This document shows, one piece after another, positions 26,342 to 34,594 of a DNA stretch of 64,000 nt. The stretch comes from JAAFHN01 sp031421855 (GTDB lineage: Bacteria > Pseudomonadota > Gammaproteobacteria > Burkholderiales > Burkholderiaceae_C). How positions within the stretch are numbered: the stretch's first letter is position 1; the number at the start of each line of letters is the position of its first letter. The translations under genes and the position numbers were made by a program. Where the stretch lies: contig JANOPN010000198.1 of NCBI GenBank assembly GCA_031421855.1, positions 19,356 to 83,355 on the forward strand, read 5' to 3'. Below the pieces are notes generated by a model, which saw only the letters and a list, made by a program, of their open reading frames with translations, made no database searches and was not told the origin of the DNA.

Positions 26342-27478
26342 TCACTCAATTCCTTGGACATCAAGCCCAGCAGCGAGCACCCGTTGTAGCTGCAAATTCG
26401 CATCGAACACCACCACATCGGCCCAGGCGCCAACCGCGAGCACACCTCGGTCGGTCAACCCCAAATAGTTGGCTGCACGGGTCGCCGTCAACGCGCTGGC
26501 CTGCGCATAACTCAAGCCCAGAACTTGCACCAAGTTGCGAAACGCTTGGTCCATCGTCAACGCCGAGCCCGCCAAGGTCCCATCAGCGAGCCGCACCGCG
26601 CCCAGACATTTATGTACTGAATGCGATCCCAATTGATAGCTTCCGTCTGGCATGCCAGTGGCCGCTGTGGCATCGGTCACGCAAAACGCGCCGGGAATGC
26701 AGCGCAAGGCCACACGAATCGCCCCCGGGTGAACGTGAATCGTGTCCACAATGACCTCAGCGTGGATCGCATGGGCCAAGGCCGCCCCCACCACACCCGG
26801 CTCGCGGTGATGCAAGCCCGACATGGCATTGAACACATGGGTGATACCCAGCGCACCGCGCTTCAAAGCCGCCGCCGCTTGCTCGTAGCTGGCATTGCTG
26901 TGACCGATTTGCACCTTAAAGCCCTGAGCGTTCAGGCCATCGATCAAGGCATCATGTCCAGGCAGTTCGGGGGCCAGCGTGATCACTCGAATCGGCGCAA
27001 TGGCGTGCAAGCGCGCAATCTCAGCCACGTCGCCGCCTCGCGCAAAGTCGGGCTGCGCGCCCAACTTGCTTGGGTTGATGAATGGCCCCTCAAGATGAAC
27101 GCCGAGGATCGTCGCCGCACCGCTTGAACTTGCATCAATCGCCGCGCGAACGCCCTTAAACGCAGCGACCAGCTCGGGCTCAGGCGCAGTCAAAGTCGTG
27201 GCCAGCATGGCAGTCGTGCCAAATTGGGCATGAGCGCGGGCGATGCGCAAGGCCGCATCGCCACCGTCCATGAAATCGCACCCTTTGCCGCCGTGGACAT
27301 GGGTGTCAACAAAACCTGGTACGGCGAACGCGGCGCGAGACTCGACCACCTCGGCCTCGCTCACTGGCGCGCCCTCGATGCGGTCGATGCGACCGCCGCG
27401 CCAACTCACTGTGGCATCAAAAAAACCAGTGGGCATCAGGGCATAACCCCTGAAGTGGCCCTCGTTGCGACTCATCAT
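26342..27478 (-). CDS. nagA: N-acetylglucosamine-6-phosphate deacetylase
   Basis: The 378-residue amidohydrolase removes acetate from GlcNAc-6-P. The motifs run DTHVHGGKGCDF (metal-binding entry), LGVHLEGPFINPSKLGA, QIGHSNASYEQA and THVFNAMSGLHHREPG, then VTDATAATGMPDG with the catalytic aspartate. Two adjacent ATG codons make the start uncertain by one residue. It is the promoter-proximal gene of a nine-gene operon; the divergent 108-bp gap upstream must hold the promoter. I see no clear regulator gene in the locus. Confidence 0.94.
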   Translation of the reverse strand: MMSRNEGHFRGYALMPTGFFDATVSWRGGRIDRIEGAPVSEAEVVESRAAFAVPGFVDTHVHGGKGCDFMDGGDAALRIARAHAQFGTTAMLATTLTAPEPELVAAFKGVRAAIDASSSGAATILGVHLEGPFINPSKLGAQPDFARGGDVAEIARLHAIAPIRVITLAPELPGHDALIDGLNAQGFKVQIGHSNASYEQAAAALKRGALGITHVFNAMSGLHHREPGVVGAALAHAIHAEVIVDTIHVHPGAIRVALRCIPGAFCVTDATAATGMPDGSYQLGSHSVHKCLGAVRLADGTLAGSALTMDQAFRNLVQVLGLSYAQASALTATRAANYLGLTDRGVLAVGAWADVVVFDANLQLQRVLAAGLDVQGIE

Positions 27479-27586
27479 CCGGTAATCCTAACAAACGCAT
27501 CCAAAATACCTCACAGTACATTTGCTGAGTCAAAGTCGATAGCACAACGCATTAAGCACCATCAGCAGCGCTTATGTATCACCAGG

Positions 27587-28837
27587 ATGCCCCCACTCAT
27601 GGCCCTTGCTTACCTCTGGATCAGTTTTTTCGTCGTCGGATTTGTTGCCGCTCTGGCCCAGTGGTTGTTCATGGGTGACGTCGATATTTTCAAAAAAATC
27701 GTCGATGGCACGTTTGATTCAGCCAAAGCTGCAGTGATGGACATCGCTTTGCCACTGGCGGGCGTGATGACGCTGTGGCTCGGCATCTTGAACGTGGGCG
27801 AAAAGGCGGGCGCTATTGACTATGTGGCGCGCGTCATCGGGCCGTTCTTTTCGCGGATCTTTCCAGAGGTGCCGAAAAACCACCCCGCTACCGGCTTGAT
27901 GGTGATGAACTACTCAGCAAACTTCTTGGGTTTGGACAACGCGGCGACACCCATCGGCCTCAAAGCGATGGAAAGCTTGCAGTCGATCAACCCGCAAAAA
28001 GACACCGCCAGCAACGCGCAGCTGATGTTTTTGGTGCTTCAAACCGCGGGTCTCACGCTCATTCCCATCACCGTGATGGCTCAGCGAGCGGTACTCGGTG
28101 CCAAAGACCCATCCGACATCTTCATCCCCACCATGATTGCGACCTTTGTCGGCACCGTTGTCGCGTTTTTCGCAGTCGCGCTCAAGCAGCGCATCAACGT
28201 ATTTGACCGCGTCATCATGGGCTGGATTGGCGGTATCAGCGCCTTCATGCTCGCCATCGTTTGGTACTTCACCCAGGTGCTAAGCCGAGCCGAAATTCAA
28301 GTCGTGTCCAAAGTGGCCAGCAACTTGGTGCTGCTGAGCATCATCGTGATCTTCTTGCTGCTCGCCGCCCGCAAAAAAGTCAACGCGTACGAGGCCTTCA
28401 TTGAAGGCGCAAAAGGGGGTATCCAAACCTCGTTGGTCATCATTCCGTACTTGGTGGGCATGCTGGTTGCGATTTCGGTGCTGCGCAATTCAGGCGTGTT
28501 GGGCTGGGTCGTCAACGCGTTTGCTTGGGGGTTCGCGCAAATGGGTTTCAACACCGATTTCACCCCGGCCTTGCCCACGGCCATCATGAAATCCGTCAGC
28601 GGCAGCGGTGCCCGCGCCATGATGATCGAAGCCATGAAGACCTACGGCGTTGACTCATTCGTGGGCCGCCTGGTGAGCATCATGCAAGGCTCGTCAGACA
28701 CCACCTTCTACATCGTCGCCCTGTATTTCGGCTCAGTCGGTATCGTCAAGACCCGTTACGCGATCACCTACGGCCTATTGGCCGATGTCGCAGGCGTGAT
28801 TGCGGCGATTTGGGTGGCGTATTTGTTCTTTCATTGA
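27587..28837 (+). CDS. SpmA-SpmB-type nucleoside-recognition membrane protein
   Basis: The 416-residue membrane protein joins an SpmA-like half (AAVMDIALPLAGVMTLWLGILNVGEKAG, FPEVPKNHPATGLMVMNYSANFLGLDNAATPIG) to an SpmB-like half (AFIEGAKGGIQTSLVIIPYLVGMLVAISVLRNSG, SVSGSGARAMM, GSSDTTFYIVALYFGSVGI). Fused versions are widespread in non-sporulating Proteobacteria. Transport of nucleosides or another solute is assumed for the Gate-domain superfamily, but no substrate is established. A second ATG 12 bases downstream has better spacing to an AGGA and may be the true start. Confidence 0.88.
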   Translation: MPPLMALAYLWISFFVVGFVAALAQWLFMGDVDIFKKIVDGTFDSAKAAVMDIALPLAGVMTLWLGILNVGEKAGAIDYVARVIGPFFSRIFPEVPKNHPATGLMVMNYSANFLGLDNAATPIGLKAMESLQSINPQKDTASNAQLMFLVLQTAGLTLIPITVMAQRAVLGAKDPSDIFIPTMIATFVGTVVAFFAVALKQRINVFDRVIMGWIGGISAFMLAIVWYFTQVLSRAEIQVVSKVASNLVLLSIIVIFLLLAARKKVNAYEAFIEGAKGGIQTSLVIIPYLVGMLVAISVLRNSGVLGWVVNAFAWGFAQMGFNTDFTPALPTAIMKSVSGSGARAMMIEAMKTYGVDSFVGRLVSIMQGSSDTTFYIVALYFGSVGIVKTRYAITYGLLADVAGVIAAIWVAYLFFH

Positions 28838-28858
28838 TGCGATTTCAGGCGATTCGCG

Positions 28859-29881
28859 TCACAAGCTGACCCGGTTCTCGGTCAGGTAGAACCACTCATT
28901 TCCCGGCAATGCGTTGGCATCAGGGAACAAAATTCGGCCGCTGATTGGGGAGCGCACTTCGGTGCCGTCTGCCCGGGTGCCAATCAAGTCACCCACGCTC
29001 AAACTGTCAAAACTGCCCCACGTGCGGACGAAGGTGTCGCCAGCGTCTAGCCGGTCAATGACGTCGATCATGCTGAGGTACTCGTAGCTTGCTACCGGCA
29101 CGGGCGGCTGGGCGTCGCTGATGCCCAAATGTGCCAATGTGTTGCAAATGGCTTGGTACGCCACCTCGGGCGATTGCGGGTCGGCGTGCGAGCCGCACTC
29201 CAGCGTGATGGCGTAGCCGCCCATCGCTCGCATGTATTCGGTGGTGCCCACGCCGTAGCGCGAGTCGGTGTTCAGGGCTGCGCTTTTGCTGTCTTTGCCG
29301 CCGACACCGCCTTGGGCCATGCGTTGCGCTCTGCGCATCGTTCCTTGGGCATAAGTGTTGAGCCAACCATCCACAAAGCGGCCTACGCCCAACCGCAGCG
29401 CCATGGCACGCTCCGCTTTTTCGTGTGTAAACGACTGCAACACCCCGTTGTTGTCTCGTGGACCAATCATGGCAAACGCGGGGTTTTGCGCATGGGTTGA
29501 GTGGCAATCCAACAGCACATCGTGGGCAGCAAGCTGGGGGCACAACCAGTTGGCGATGCCATCTTCAAAGTCTTGCGCTTGATCCGTTGGGAACAGGTTG
29601 CGGTTGAGGTTGCGGTCACCCACACGCACCCCGCGCGCATACGCCAAAGGGTTCGTTACTGGAACCAAGGTCAACATCCCGGCGCGAATGCGAATGGCTC
29701 CGCGCTCAATGTCAGCCATGACGCGGCGAATCGCGATGGGGCCACAGACCTCGTTGCCGTGCACCGCGCCCGTGACGATCAAACTAAGCCCCGGGCGCTG
29801 CCCGTGAAACTGGTGCGACGCGAAATGCAACGCAGCGGCATCGATCGGCAAGCCTGCCGGCGTGGTGTATGGAGTGGTCAT
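28859..29881 (-). CDS. Succinylglutamate desuccinylase/aspartoacylase-family zinc hydrolase
   Basis: The 340-residue M14-like hydrolase has the zinc motif GAVHGNEVCGP (His and Glu ligands) near residue 40 and the third ligand in LLDCHSTHAQ near residue 125. A catalytic glutamate is expected in ITLECGSHADP near 230. The C-terminal domain ends SPISGRILFPDANALPGNEWFYL. Family members deacylate N-acyl amino acids or related amides. No arginine-succinyltransferase genes are near, so AstE itself is unlikely. ATG at 29881 is chosen over a TTG two codons upstream. Confidence 0.85.
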   Translation of the reverse strand: MTTPYTTPAGLPIDAAALHFASHQFHGQRPGLSLIVTGAVHGNEVCGPIAIRRVMADIERGAIRIRAGMLTLVPVTNPLAYARGVRVGDRNLNRNLFPTDQAQDFEDGIANWLCPQLAAHDVLLDCHSTHAQNPAFAMIGPRDNNGVLQSFTHEKAERAMALRLGVGRFVDGWLNTYAQGTMRRAQRMAQGGVGGKDSKSAALNTDSRYGVGTTEYMRAMGGYAITLECGSHADPQSPEVAYQAICNTLAHLGISDAQPPVPVASYEYLSMIDVIDRLDAGDTFVRTWGSFDSLSVGDLIGTRADGTEVRSPISGRILFPDANALPGNEWFYLTENRVSL

Positions 29882-29919
29882 GACCAATTTGGGCGCGCTT
29901 GCACCCGTTGAAGATGTTC

Positions 29920-29970
29920 AAAAATAGTAGCAACGAACTCAATAGATTTCGAGACCAATGGCCAAAAATC
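29920..29970 (+). repeat. R repeat, copy 6
   Basis: Plus-strand copy, diverged in the middle (ATTTCGAGACC), in the gap between the M14-like hydrolase and the small exported protein. Confidence 0.78.
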
Positions 29971-29985
29971 CATCAAAAACACGCT

Positions 29986-30237
29986 TCAATGCTCGTGACG
30001 CATACCGCAGTGCTTGCCGATGGCCAGCCCTTTGCAGGCGGTTTGCAACTCAGCCTGACACACATCGTGTTTTTTGCCGCTTTCAAGGCACTTGGCTGCG
30101 GCTTCGTGCGCAGCAGCCATGGCGCGGTGGCGGGCGATATCGGCTTTGGTTTCTTTGTCGCCGTGCGGTGCGGCCCCGGCGGCCAATGCAAGCAGGGCCA
30201 AGCTGGTGGCGATGATGAGGGTGCGGGAGAAATTCAT
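29986..30237 (-). CDS. Small exported protein, function unknown
   Basis: The 83-residue protein has a signal peptide, MNFSRTLIIATSLALLALAAGAA. The mature part of about 60 residues is helical and charged, with three cysteines (AAAKCLESG, DVCQAELQTACKGLAIG, KHCGMRHEH includes a fourth) and a histidine-rich end. Cys/His spacing would allow disulfides or metal binding. I do not recognise a characterised homologue. The downstream-most gene of the pair, it lies 32 bp after the lipoprotein gene and is probably co-transcribed with it. Confidence 0.7.
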   Translation of the reverse strand: MNFSRTLIIATSLALLALAAGAAPHGDKETKADIARHRAMAAAHEAAAKCLESGKKHDVCQAELQTACKGLAIGKHCGMRHEH

Positions 30238-30269
30238 ATTTGTTCAGTGAGTTGATGGTTAGGCTTGGT

Positions 30270-30836
30270 TCAGCGCCCCAAGCCCCAGCCTTGTTGTGCT
30301 GCGGTGGCTTCAAGGCTGGAGATGCGCGCAGCTGCATTGTCGCGCGCAAGTTGGGCTGTTGCGGCATCGCGGCGCGCACCTGCACGGTCAGCGGTCGGCT
30401 TTTTATCGTCGCTGGCGATCGCTTGGGCTTTGCGCACGGCGTTTTCGGCACGGCTCAAATCATCGTCCGCAGTTTTGAGCACGCGGCCCATGTCATGGGC
30501 TCGCAAAAAATCGAAATCAAGCGGCGGCGTGCAAATGTTTTGGTGATTTGCGCCCTCACGGCCCAATTTGAGCGCGTTGCGCGGCGCGCAGTAGGCGGCA
30601 AACCCGCCGCCCCAAGCCTGCTCGAAGGCCGCCTGGTTGACGGCAAAACCGGCGACCGCACATTCGCGCGACGCCCGACTCCAGCTGCTGGCCAGTGGCT
30701 CGCCGCGCGCAACCGCTCGCGCGCCCGAACGAGCCCAGTCCGTGTTGGCGCATTCAGCGGCCGTTTTGGGTGCACTTTCGCAACCCGCCACGAAAACAGT
30801 GGCGGCCGCCAACGCGCAAAAACTCAATCGATTCAT
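30270..30836 (-). CDS. DUF2799-like lipoprotein
   Basis: The 188-residue protein starts MNRLSFCALAAATVFVAGC, with the lipobox VAGC. The central part (CANTDWARSGARAVARGEP, RECAVAG, FEQAWGGGFAAYCAPRNAL, GREGANHQNICTP) matches the cysteine pattern of DUF2799 envelope proteins. A C-terminal helix with coiled-coil character follows at about residues 125-185. The ATG at 30836 is chosen for the lipoprotein signal. Function is unknown. It diverges from the second TetR gene. Confidence 0.78.
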   Translation of the reverse strand: MNRLSFCALAAATVFVAGCESAPKTAAECANTDWARSGARAVARGEPLASSWSRASRECAVAGFAVNQAAFEQAWGGGFAAYCAPRNALKLGREGANHQNICTPPLDFDFLRAHDMGRVLKTADDDLSRAENAVRKAQAIASDDKKPTADRAGARRDAATAQLARDNAAARISSLEATAAQQGWGLGR

Positions 30837-30867
30837 TGCCCAAACCCTTAAAAATCTATTTTCACCA

Positions 30868-30881
30868 AGCAAGCGCTTGCT
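30868..30881. promoter_or_regulatory. Perfect 14-bp palindrome upstream of the Atu-like TetR gene
   Basis: AGCAAGCGCTTGCT is fully self-complementary, 30 bp before the TetR start and in the divergent gap with the lipoprotein gene. Extended leftward to CCAAGCAAGCGCTT, it is identical over 14 bases to the site at 45569-45582 before the thiolase/dehydrogenase pair. A TetR operator is the simplest reading; not tested. Confidence 0.6.
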
Positions 30882-30888
30882 AAAATAA

Positions 30889-30906
30889 AACCATTCTGAT
30901 ATGGTT
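30889..30906. promoter_or_regulatory. Second inverted repeat AACCAT-N6-ATGGTT
   Basis: A 6-bp-arm inverted repeat ends five bases before the TetR ATG, next to the 14-bp palindrome. It could be an additional operator or a short RNA hairpin masking initiation. No second copy was noticed. Confidence 0.35.
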
Positions 30907-30911
30907 CATCC

Positions 30912-31670
30912 ATGCCCCGCGACCCTGACCCCGACCTCAAACCCGATGCACCCGATGCACCCGATGCACCCGACGAGCCCGCTGTGCCCAGCGCACGCGC
31001 CCGGGGACGTCCGCGCAAAACCTTGAGCGAGCGCGACGACGGCAATCGCCGCATGGGGTTGATTGAGGCAGCAGCCAAATTGTTCCGCCAAAAAGGCTTT
31101 GCTGCAACCGCAACCCGAGACATCGCGTCAGCCGTCGGCATGCGCAGCGGCAGCCCGTTTTACCACTTCAAAAGCAAAGACGATTTGCTGGCCGCCGTGA
31201 TGGAACAAGGCATGACAAGGGCCATTGAAAGCCAGCAGTTGCGACTGAGTTCACTCCTAAATAGTGAGCAACAAACCCAACAGATTCGGAGACCAAGTGC
31301 TGATTTCACGTCAAAAGTGCTGCAAATCTTGGTTCGCAACCATTTTGAGGTGCTGGTAGGCCCCGGCAGCGACTTCATACCGGTCATGTTGTACGAATGG
31401 CGCTCATTGGGCGACGATGCGCGGGCGCGGGTTCAGGCCTTGCAAACCCAATACGAGGCCGCTTGGCGACCCGTTTTGTCGGTCCTGCACGCCTCGGGGC
31501 GGCTGCGCGGGGATGAAAAACTGGCGCGACTGCTCATTTTTGGCGCCCTGAACTGGACGGCACAGTGGTATCGAATGGGTGATGCAGGCAACCCCGGTGT
31601 CGCCACGCTTGACGAGCTTACCGACAGCGCATTGGCCCTGTTCCTACACGACCTTGCGCCCGCCAAATAG
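30912..31670 (+). CDS. TetR/AcrR-family regulator (AtuR-like position) with an R repeat in the coding sequence
   Basis: The 252-residue protein has a disordered start with a 9-bp tandem repeat encoding DAPDAPDAPD, then RARGRPRKTL, a basic arm. The HTH follows at about residues 50-95 (LIEAAAKLFRQKGFAATATRDIA, VGMRSGSPFYHFKSKDDLL). Residues about 116-133 (NSEQQTQQIRRPSADF) are encoded by an R-repeat copy. The C-terminal effector domain then continues normally (ILVRNHFEVLVGPGSDFIPV). It precedes AtuC/D/F-like genes by 24 bp, the place of AtuR in Pseudomonas, and probably senses a branched or terpenoid acyl-CoA. Confidence 0.87.
   Translation: MPRDPDPDLKPDAPDAPDAPDEPAVPSARARGRPRKTLSERDDGNRRMGLIEAAAKLFRQKGFAATATRDIASAVGMRSGSPFYHFKSKDDLLAAVMEQGMTRAIESQQLRLSSLLNSEQQTQQIRRPSADFTSKVLQILVRNHFEVLVGPGSDFIPVMLYEWRSLGDDARARVQALQTQYEAAWRPVLSVLHASGRLRGDEKLARLLIFGALNWTAQWYRMGDAGNPGVATLDELTDSALALFLHDLAPAK
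31256..31317 (+). repeat. R repeat, copy 7 (inside the TetR coding sequence)
   Basis: Plus-strand copy read in frame as part of the TetR protein. In this frame the consensus has TAG, TGA and TGA at offsets 0, 15 and 24. Here they read GAG, CAG and AGA, so the frame stays open. Confidence 0.85.
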
Positions 31671-31694
31671 ACTGATTCAGGACACCATCACCCC

Positions 31695-33377
31695 ATGACC
31701 GCCAGCTTTCAACCCAGCTTCAACACGTCCAGCCCCACCGCGCTGGCTCGCGCAACCGCGATGCGCGCCAAGGTCGAGTCGCTCAGGGCGCTAGAGGCCC
31801 GCGCGACTTACGAGTCGAGCAAGTCACGCGCGACGTTTGACAAGCGCGGCCAGTTGCTGCCGCGTGACCGAGTGGCCTTGCTGATCGATCCGCACACACC
31901 GTGGTTGCCACTGATGAGCTTGGTCGGCTACGGGCTTGACGTGGAAACCAGCAACGACCCTGTCGCCCAGGCCAAGGCCCTGTCGCAGTCGATCCCCGGC
32001 GGCGGCATGGTCGCAGGCATTGGATTCATCAGCGGGGTGCGGTGCATGGTGAGTGCGAGCGACTCCGGCATTGAGGCCGGTGCCATCCAAGCAGGTGGCC
32101 TACAAAAAATCCTTCGCGTGCAAGAAATCGCGCTACAAAACAAACTGCCATTCATCCATTTGGTTGAAAGCGCAGGGGCCAATTTGCTTCGCTACCGGGT
32201 TGATGGCTTTGTGCAAGGCGGCGCACTGTTTCGCAATCTGGCGCGCTTGTCGGCGGCTGGCATCCCGGTGTTGACGATTCAGCATGGCTCAGGCACAGCA
32301 GGCGGCGCGTACATGCCGGGCTTGAGTGACGCGGTGATCATGGTCGAGGGGCGATCAAGGGCGTTTTTGGCCGGCCCCCCCTTGCTCAAGGCCGCAACTG
32401 GCGAGATTGCAGGAGAGGAAGAGCTGGGCGGCGCATTCATGCACGCCAGCGTCTCAGGCTTGGGCGAGGCTTTGGTGGCAGACGACCGCGAAGCCATTGG
32501 CCTGGCACGTGCCTGGGTGGCTCAATGGGAGCATTTCAAGCCAAATTTGATGCCAAATATGGCCTTGGTCACCGAATCTATTGAGTTTACTGCTACTAAT
32601 AGCATAGCAAGTGACGACATGCTCGCGCTGATGCCGTCACACTACGCCGAGCCGGTTGACATGCGCGAAGTGATGCATCGGCTGGTTGACTTGCAGCTGT
32701 TTGAGTTCAAAGCCCTTTATGGCGCGGCGACCATTTGCGCTCAAGGCCAGATTGGCGGACACAGCGTGGGCTTCATCAGCAACAACGGCCCAATCGACGT
32801 GGCCGGTGCCAACAAGGCCACCCATTTCATCCAGCACATGTGCCAACTGGGGCACCCCATCATCTACTTGCAAAACACCACCGGCTACATGGTGGGTGTG
32901 GCCAGTGAGCAGGCTGGCATGATCAAGCACGGCAGCAAAATGATCCAAGCGGTGACGAACGCCAGCGTGCCCCAAATCACCATCCAGTGCGGCGCCAGTT
33001 TTGGAGCAGGCAACTACGGCATGTGCGGCCGGGCGTTTGAGCCCCGTTTTTTGTTCAGCTGGCCCGGCGCACAAACCGCCGTCATGGGCGGTGAGCAAGC
33101 GGCTGGCACCATGCGCGAAGTCGTCATGGGCGCGTTTGCCAAGCGCGGCCTCACCCCAAGCCCCGAGCAAAGCGCGAAATTTGAAGCCCAAGAGCGCGCC
33201 ATCGTGGCCTTGTTTGCAGCGCAGCAAGATGGGTTTATCACCAGCGGCATGGGCTTGGACGACGGCGTGATCGACCCCCGAGACACCCGCGCGACGCTGA
33301 TCGAATGCTTGGACATGTGCGCCCAGGCCGCCACCCGACAACTTCGCCCCACGTCGTTTGGCGTGGCGCGCATGTGA
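31695..33377 (+). CDS. Acyl-CoA carboxylase carboxyltransferase (beta) subunit, geranyl-CoA/methylcrotonyl-CoA type
   Basis: The 560-residue crotonase-fold carboxyltransferase has GQLLPRDRVALLIDP, the glycine-rich SAGANLLR and GSGTAGGAYMPG segments, FLAGPPLLKAATGE and the C-terminal NTTGYMVG, SFGAGNYGMCGRAF and AVMGGEQAAGTM. These details (GVRCMV, SEQAGMIKHG) resemble AtuC (geranyl-CoA carboxylase) more than LiuB. It would transfer CO2 from biotin to the gamma carbon of a branched enoyl-CoA. Residues about 288-304 in the interdomain linker come from an R repeat. The AtuF-like alpha subunit is encoded two genes downstream. Confidence 0.88.
   Translation: MTASFQPSFNTSSPTALARATAMRAKVESLRALEARATYESSKSRATFDKRGQLLPRDRVALLIDPHTPWLPLMSLVGYGLDVETSNDPVAQAKALSQSIPGGGMVAGIGFISGVRCMVSASDSGIEAGAIQAGGLQKILRVQEIALQNKLPFIHLVESAGANLLRYRVDGFVQGGALFRNLARLSAAGIPVLTIQHGSGTAGGAYMPGLSDAVIMVEGRSRAFLAGPPLLKAATGEIAGEEELGGAFMHASVSGLGEALVADDREAIGLARAWVAQWEHFKPNLMPNMALVTESIEFTATNSIASDDMLALMPSHYAEPVDMREVMHRLVDLQLFEFKALYGAATICAQGQIGGHSVGFISNNGPIDVAGANKATHFIQHMCQLGHPIIYLQNTTGYMVGVASEQAGMIKHGSKMIQAVTNASVPQITIQCGASFGAGNYGMCGRAFEPRFLFSWPGAQTAVMGGEQAAGTMREVVMGAFAKRGLTPSPEQSAKFEAQERAIVALFAAQQDGFITSGMGLDDGVIDPRDTRATLIECLDMCAQAATRQLRPTSFGVARM
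32556..32605 (-). repeat. R repeat, copy 8 (inside the carboxyltransferase coding sequence)
   Basis: The repeat lies in reverse orientation and is read in frame as ALVTESIEFTATNSIA. The matching consensus frame reads LVTGFIEFVAIIF and has no stop codon, so this orientation can enter a gene without breaking it. It lies in the linker between the two carboxyltransferase halves. Confidence 0.85.
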
Positions 33378-33403
33378 TTTTTGCCATTTTTTAGGAGCCC
33401 ACC

Positions 33404-34594
33404 ATGAAGTTCACCGAAGACCACCGAGCCATGCAGCGCACGCTTGAGCGGTTCATTGACAACGAGATCAACCCCCATGTCGACGAATGGGAAGCCGCCG
33501 AGATATTCCCAGCCCACGAGCTGTTCAAGAAAATGGGCGATTTGGGCCTTTTGGGGCTCACCAAGCCCGAAGCCTACGGCGGAAGCGGGCTTGACTACTC
33601 GTTCTCAGTCGCGATGGCCGAGACCTTGGGGCACATCAAATGCGGCGCAATCCCGATGGCGATTGGCGTACAGACCGACATGTGCACACCCGCGCTGGCC
33701 AAATTTGGCTCTGATGCGCTGCGCGAGCAATTCCTCAAACCCGCCATCGCCGGCGACATGGTGGGCTGCATCGGCGTGAGCGAGCCCGGCGCGGGCAGCG
33801 ACGTGGCCAGCATCAAGACCTACGCAAAAAAGGACGGTGACGACTACGTGATCTCGGGTCAAAAAATGTGGATCACCAACAGCTTGCAAGCCGATTGGAT
33901 GTGCATGCTGGTCAACACCGCGCCCGTCGAAGAAAAAGGCGTGCACAAGAACAAGAGTTTGATCATGGTGCCGATGCGCGACGGCAAAAACGGCACCCTG
34001 ACCAAAGGCATCGAAGTCGCCAAAAAGATCCGCAAAATCGGCATGAACGCCAGCGACACCGGCCTGATCTACTTTGACGAGGTGCGGGTTCCCCAGGCGT
34101 ATTTGCTGGGCAAAGAAGGCGCGGGCTTCAGCTACCAGATGCAACAGTTCCAAGAAGAGCGCCTGTGGGCAATGGCCAGCTGCATTCAGGGCCTCACCAA
34201 CTGCATCGAATGGACGATCGAGTGGGCGCAGTCGCGCAAAGTCTCGGGGGGCGCACTGGCTGACCAGCAATGGGTGCAGTTCAAACTCGGCGAAATGATG
34301 ACCGAGGTTGAATGTTTGCGAGCGCTTACTTACCGGGCGTGTGAGCTGTACACGAGCGGCGAGGACGTCACCATGCTGGCCAGCATGGGCAAGCTAAAAG
34401 CTGGTCGCATGAACCACGACATCCCCCACGGTTGCCTTCAGTTTTGGGGTGGCATGGGCTACACCTGGGACAACCCGGTGAGCCGCATGTACCGCGACGG
34501 CCGTTTGGCCTCCATTGGCGGCGGCGCAGACGAGGTCATGCTGGGCATCATTGCCAAAATCGCTGGCATTGCTAAGCAGCGGTTACCGGGATGA
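33404..34594 (+). CDS. Acyl-CoA dehydrogenase, AtuD-like (citronellyl-CoA-type)
   Basis: The 396-residue flavoprotein has the FAD motif CIGVSEPGAGSDVASI near residue 122 and KMWITNS near 154. The canonical C-terminal glutamate motif YEGT is replaced by GGGADEV. A glutamate in QEERL (residue 252) occupies the helix-G position used as base by isovaleryl-CoA dehydrogenase. GGGADEV and this arrangement are shared with AtuD-type enzymes that oxidise citronellyl-CoA. Located between the carboxylase subunits, it would supply their enoyl-CoA substrate. Stop and next start overlap by four bases. Confidence 0.88.
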   Translation: MKFTEDHRAMQRTLERFIDNEINPHVDEWEAAEIFPAHELFKKMGDLGLLGLTKPEAYGGSGLDYSFSVAMAETLGHIKCGAIPMAIGVQTDMCTPALAKFGSDALREQFLKPAIAGDMVGCIGVSEPGAGSDVASIKTYAKKDGDDYVISGQKMWITNSLQADWMCMLVNTAPVEEKGVHKNKSLIMVPMRDGKNGTLTKGIEVAKKIRKIGMNASDTGLIYFDEVRVPQAYLLGKEGAGFSYQMQQFQEERLWAMASCIQGLTNCIEWTIEWAQSRKVSGGALADQQWVQFKLGEMMTEVECLRALTYRACELYTSGEDVTMLASMGKLKAGRMNHDIPHGCLQFWGGMGYTWDNPVSRMYRDGRLASIGGGADEVMLGIIAKIAGIAKQRLPG

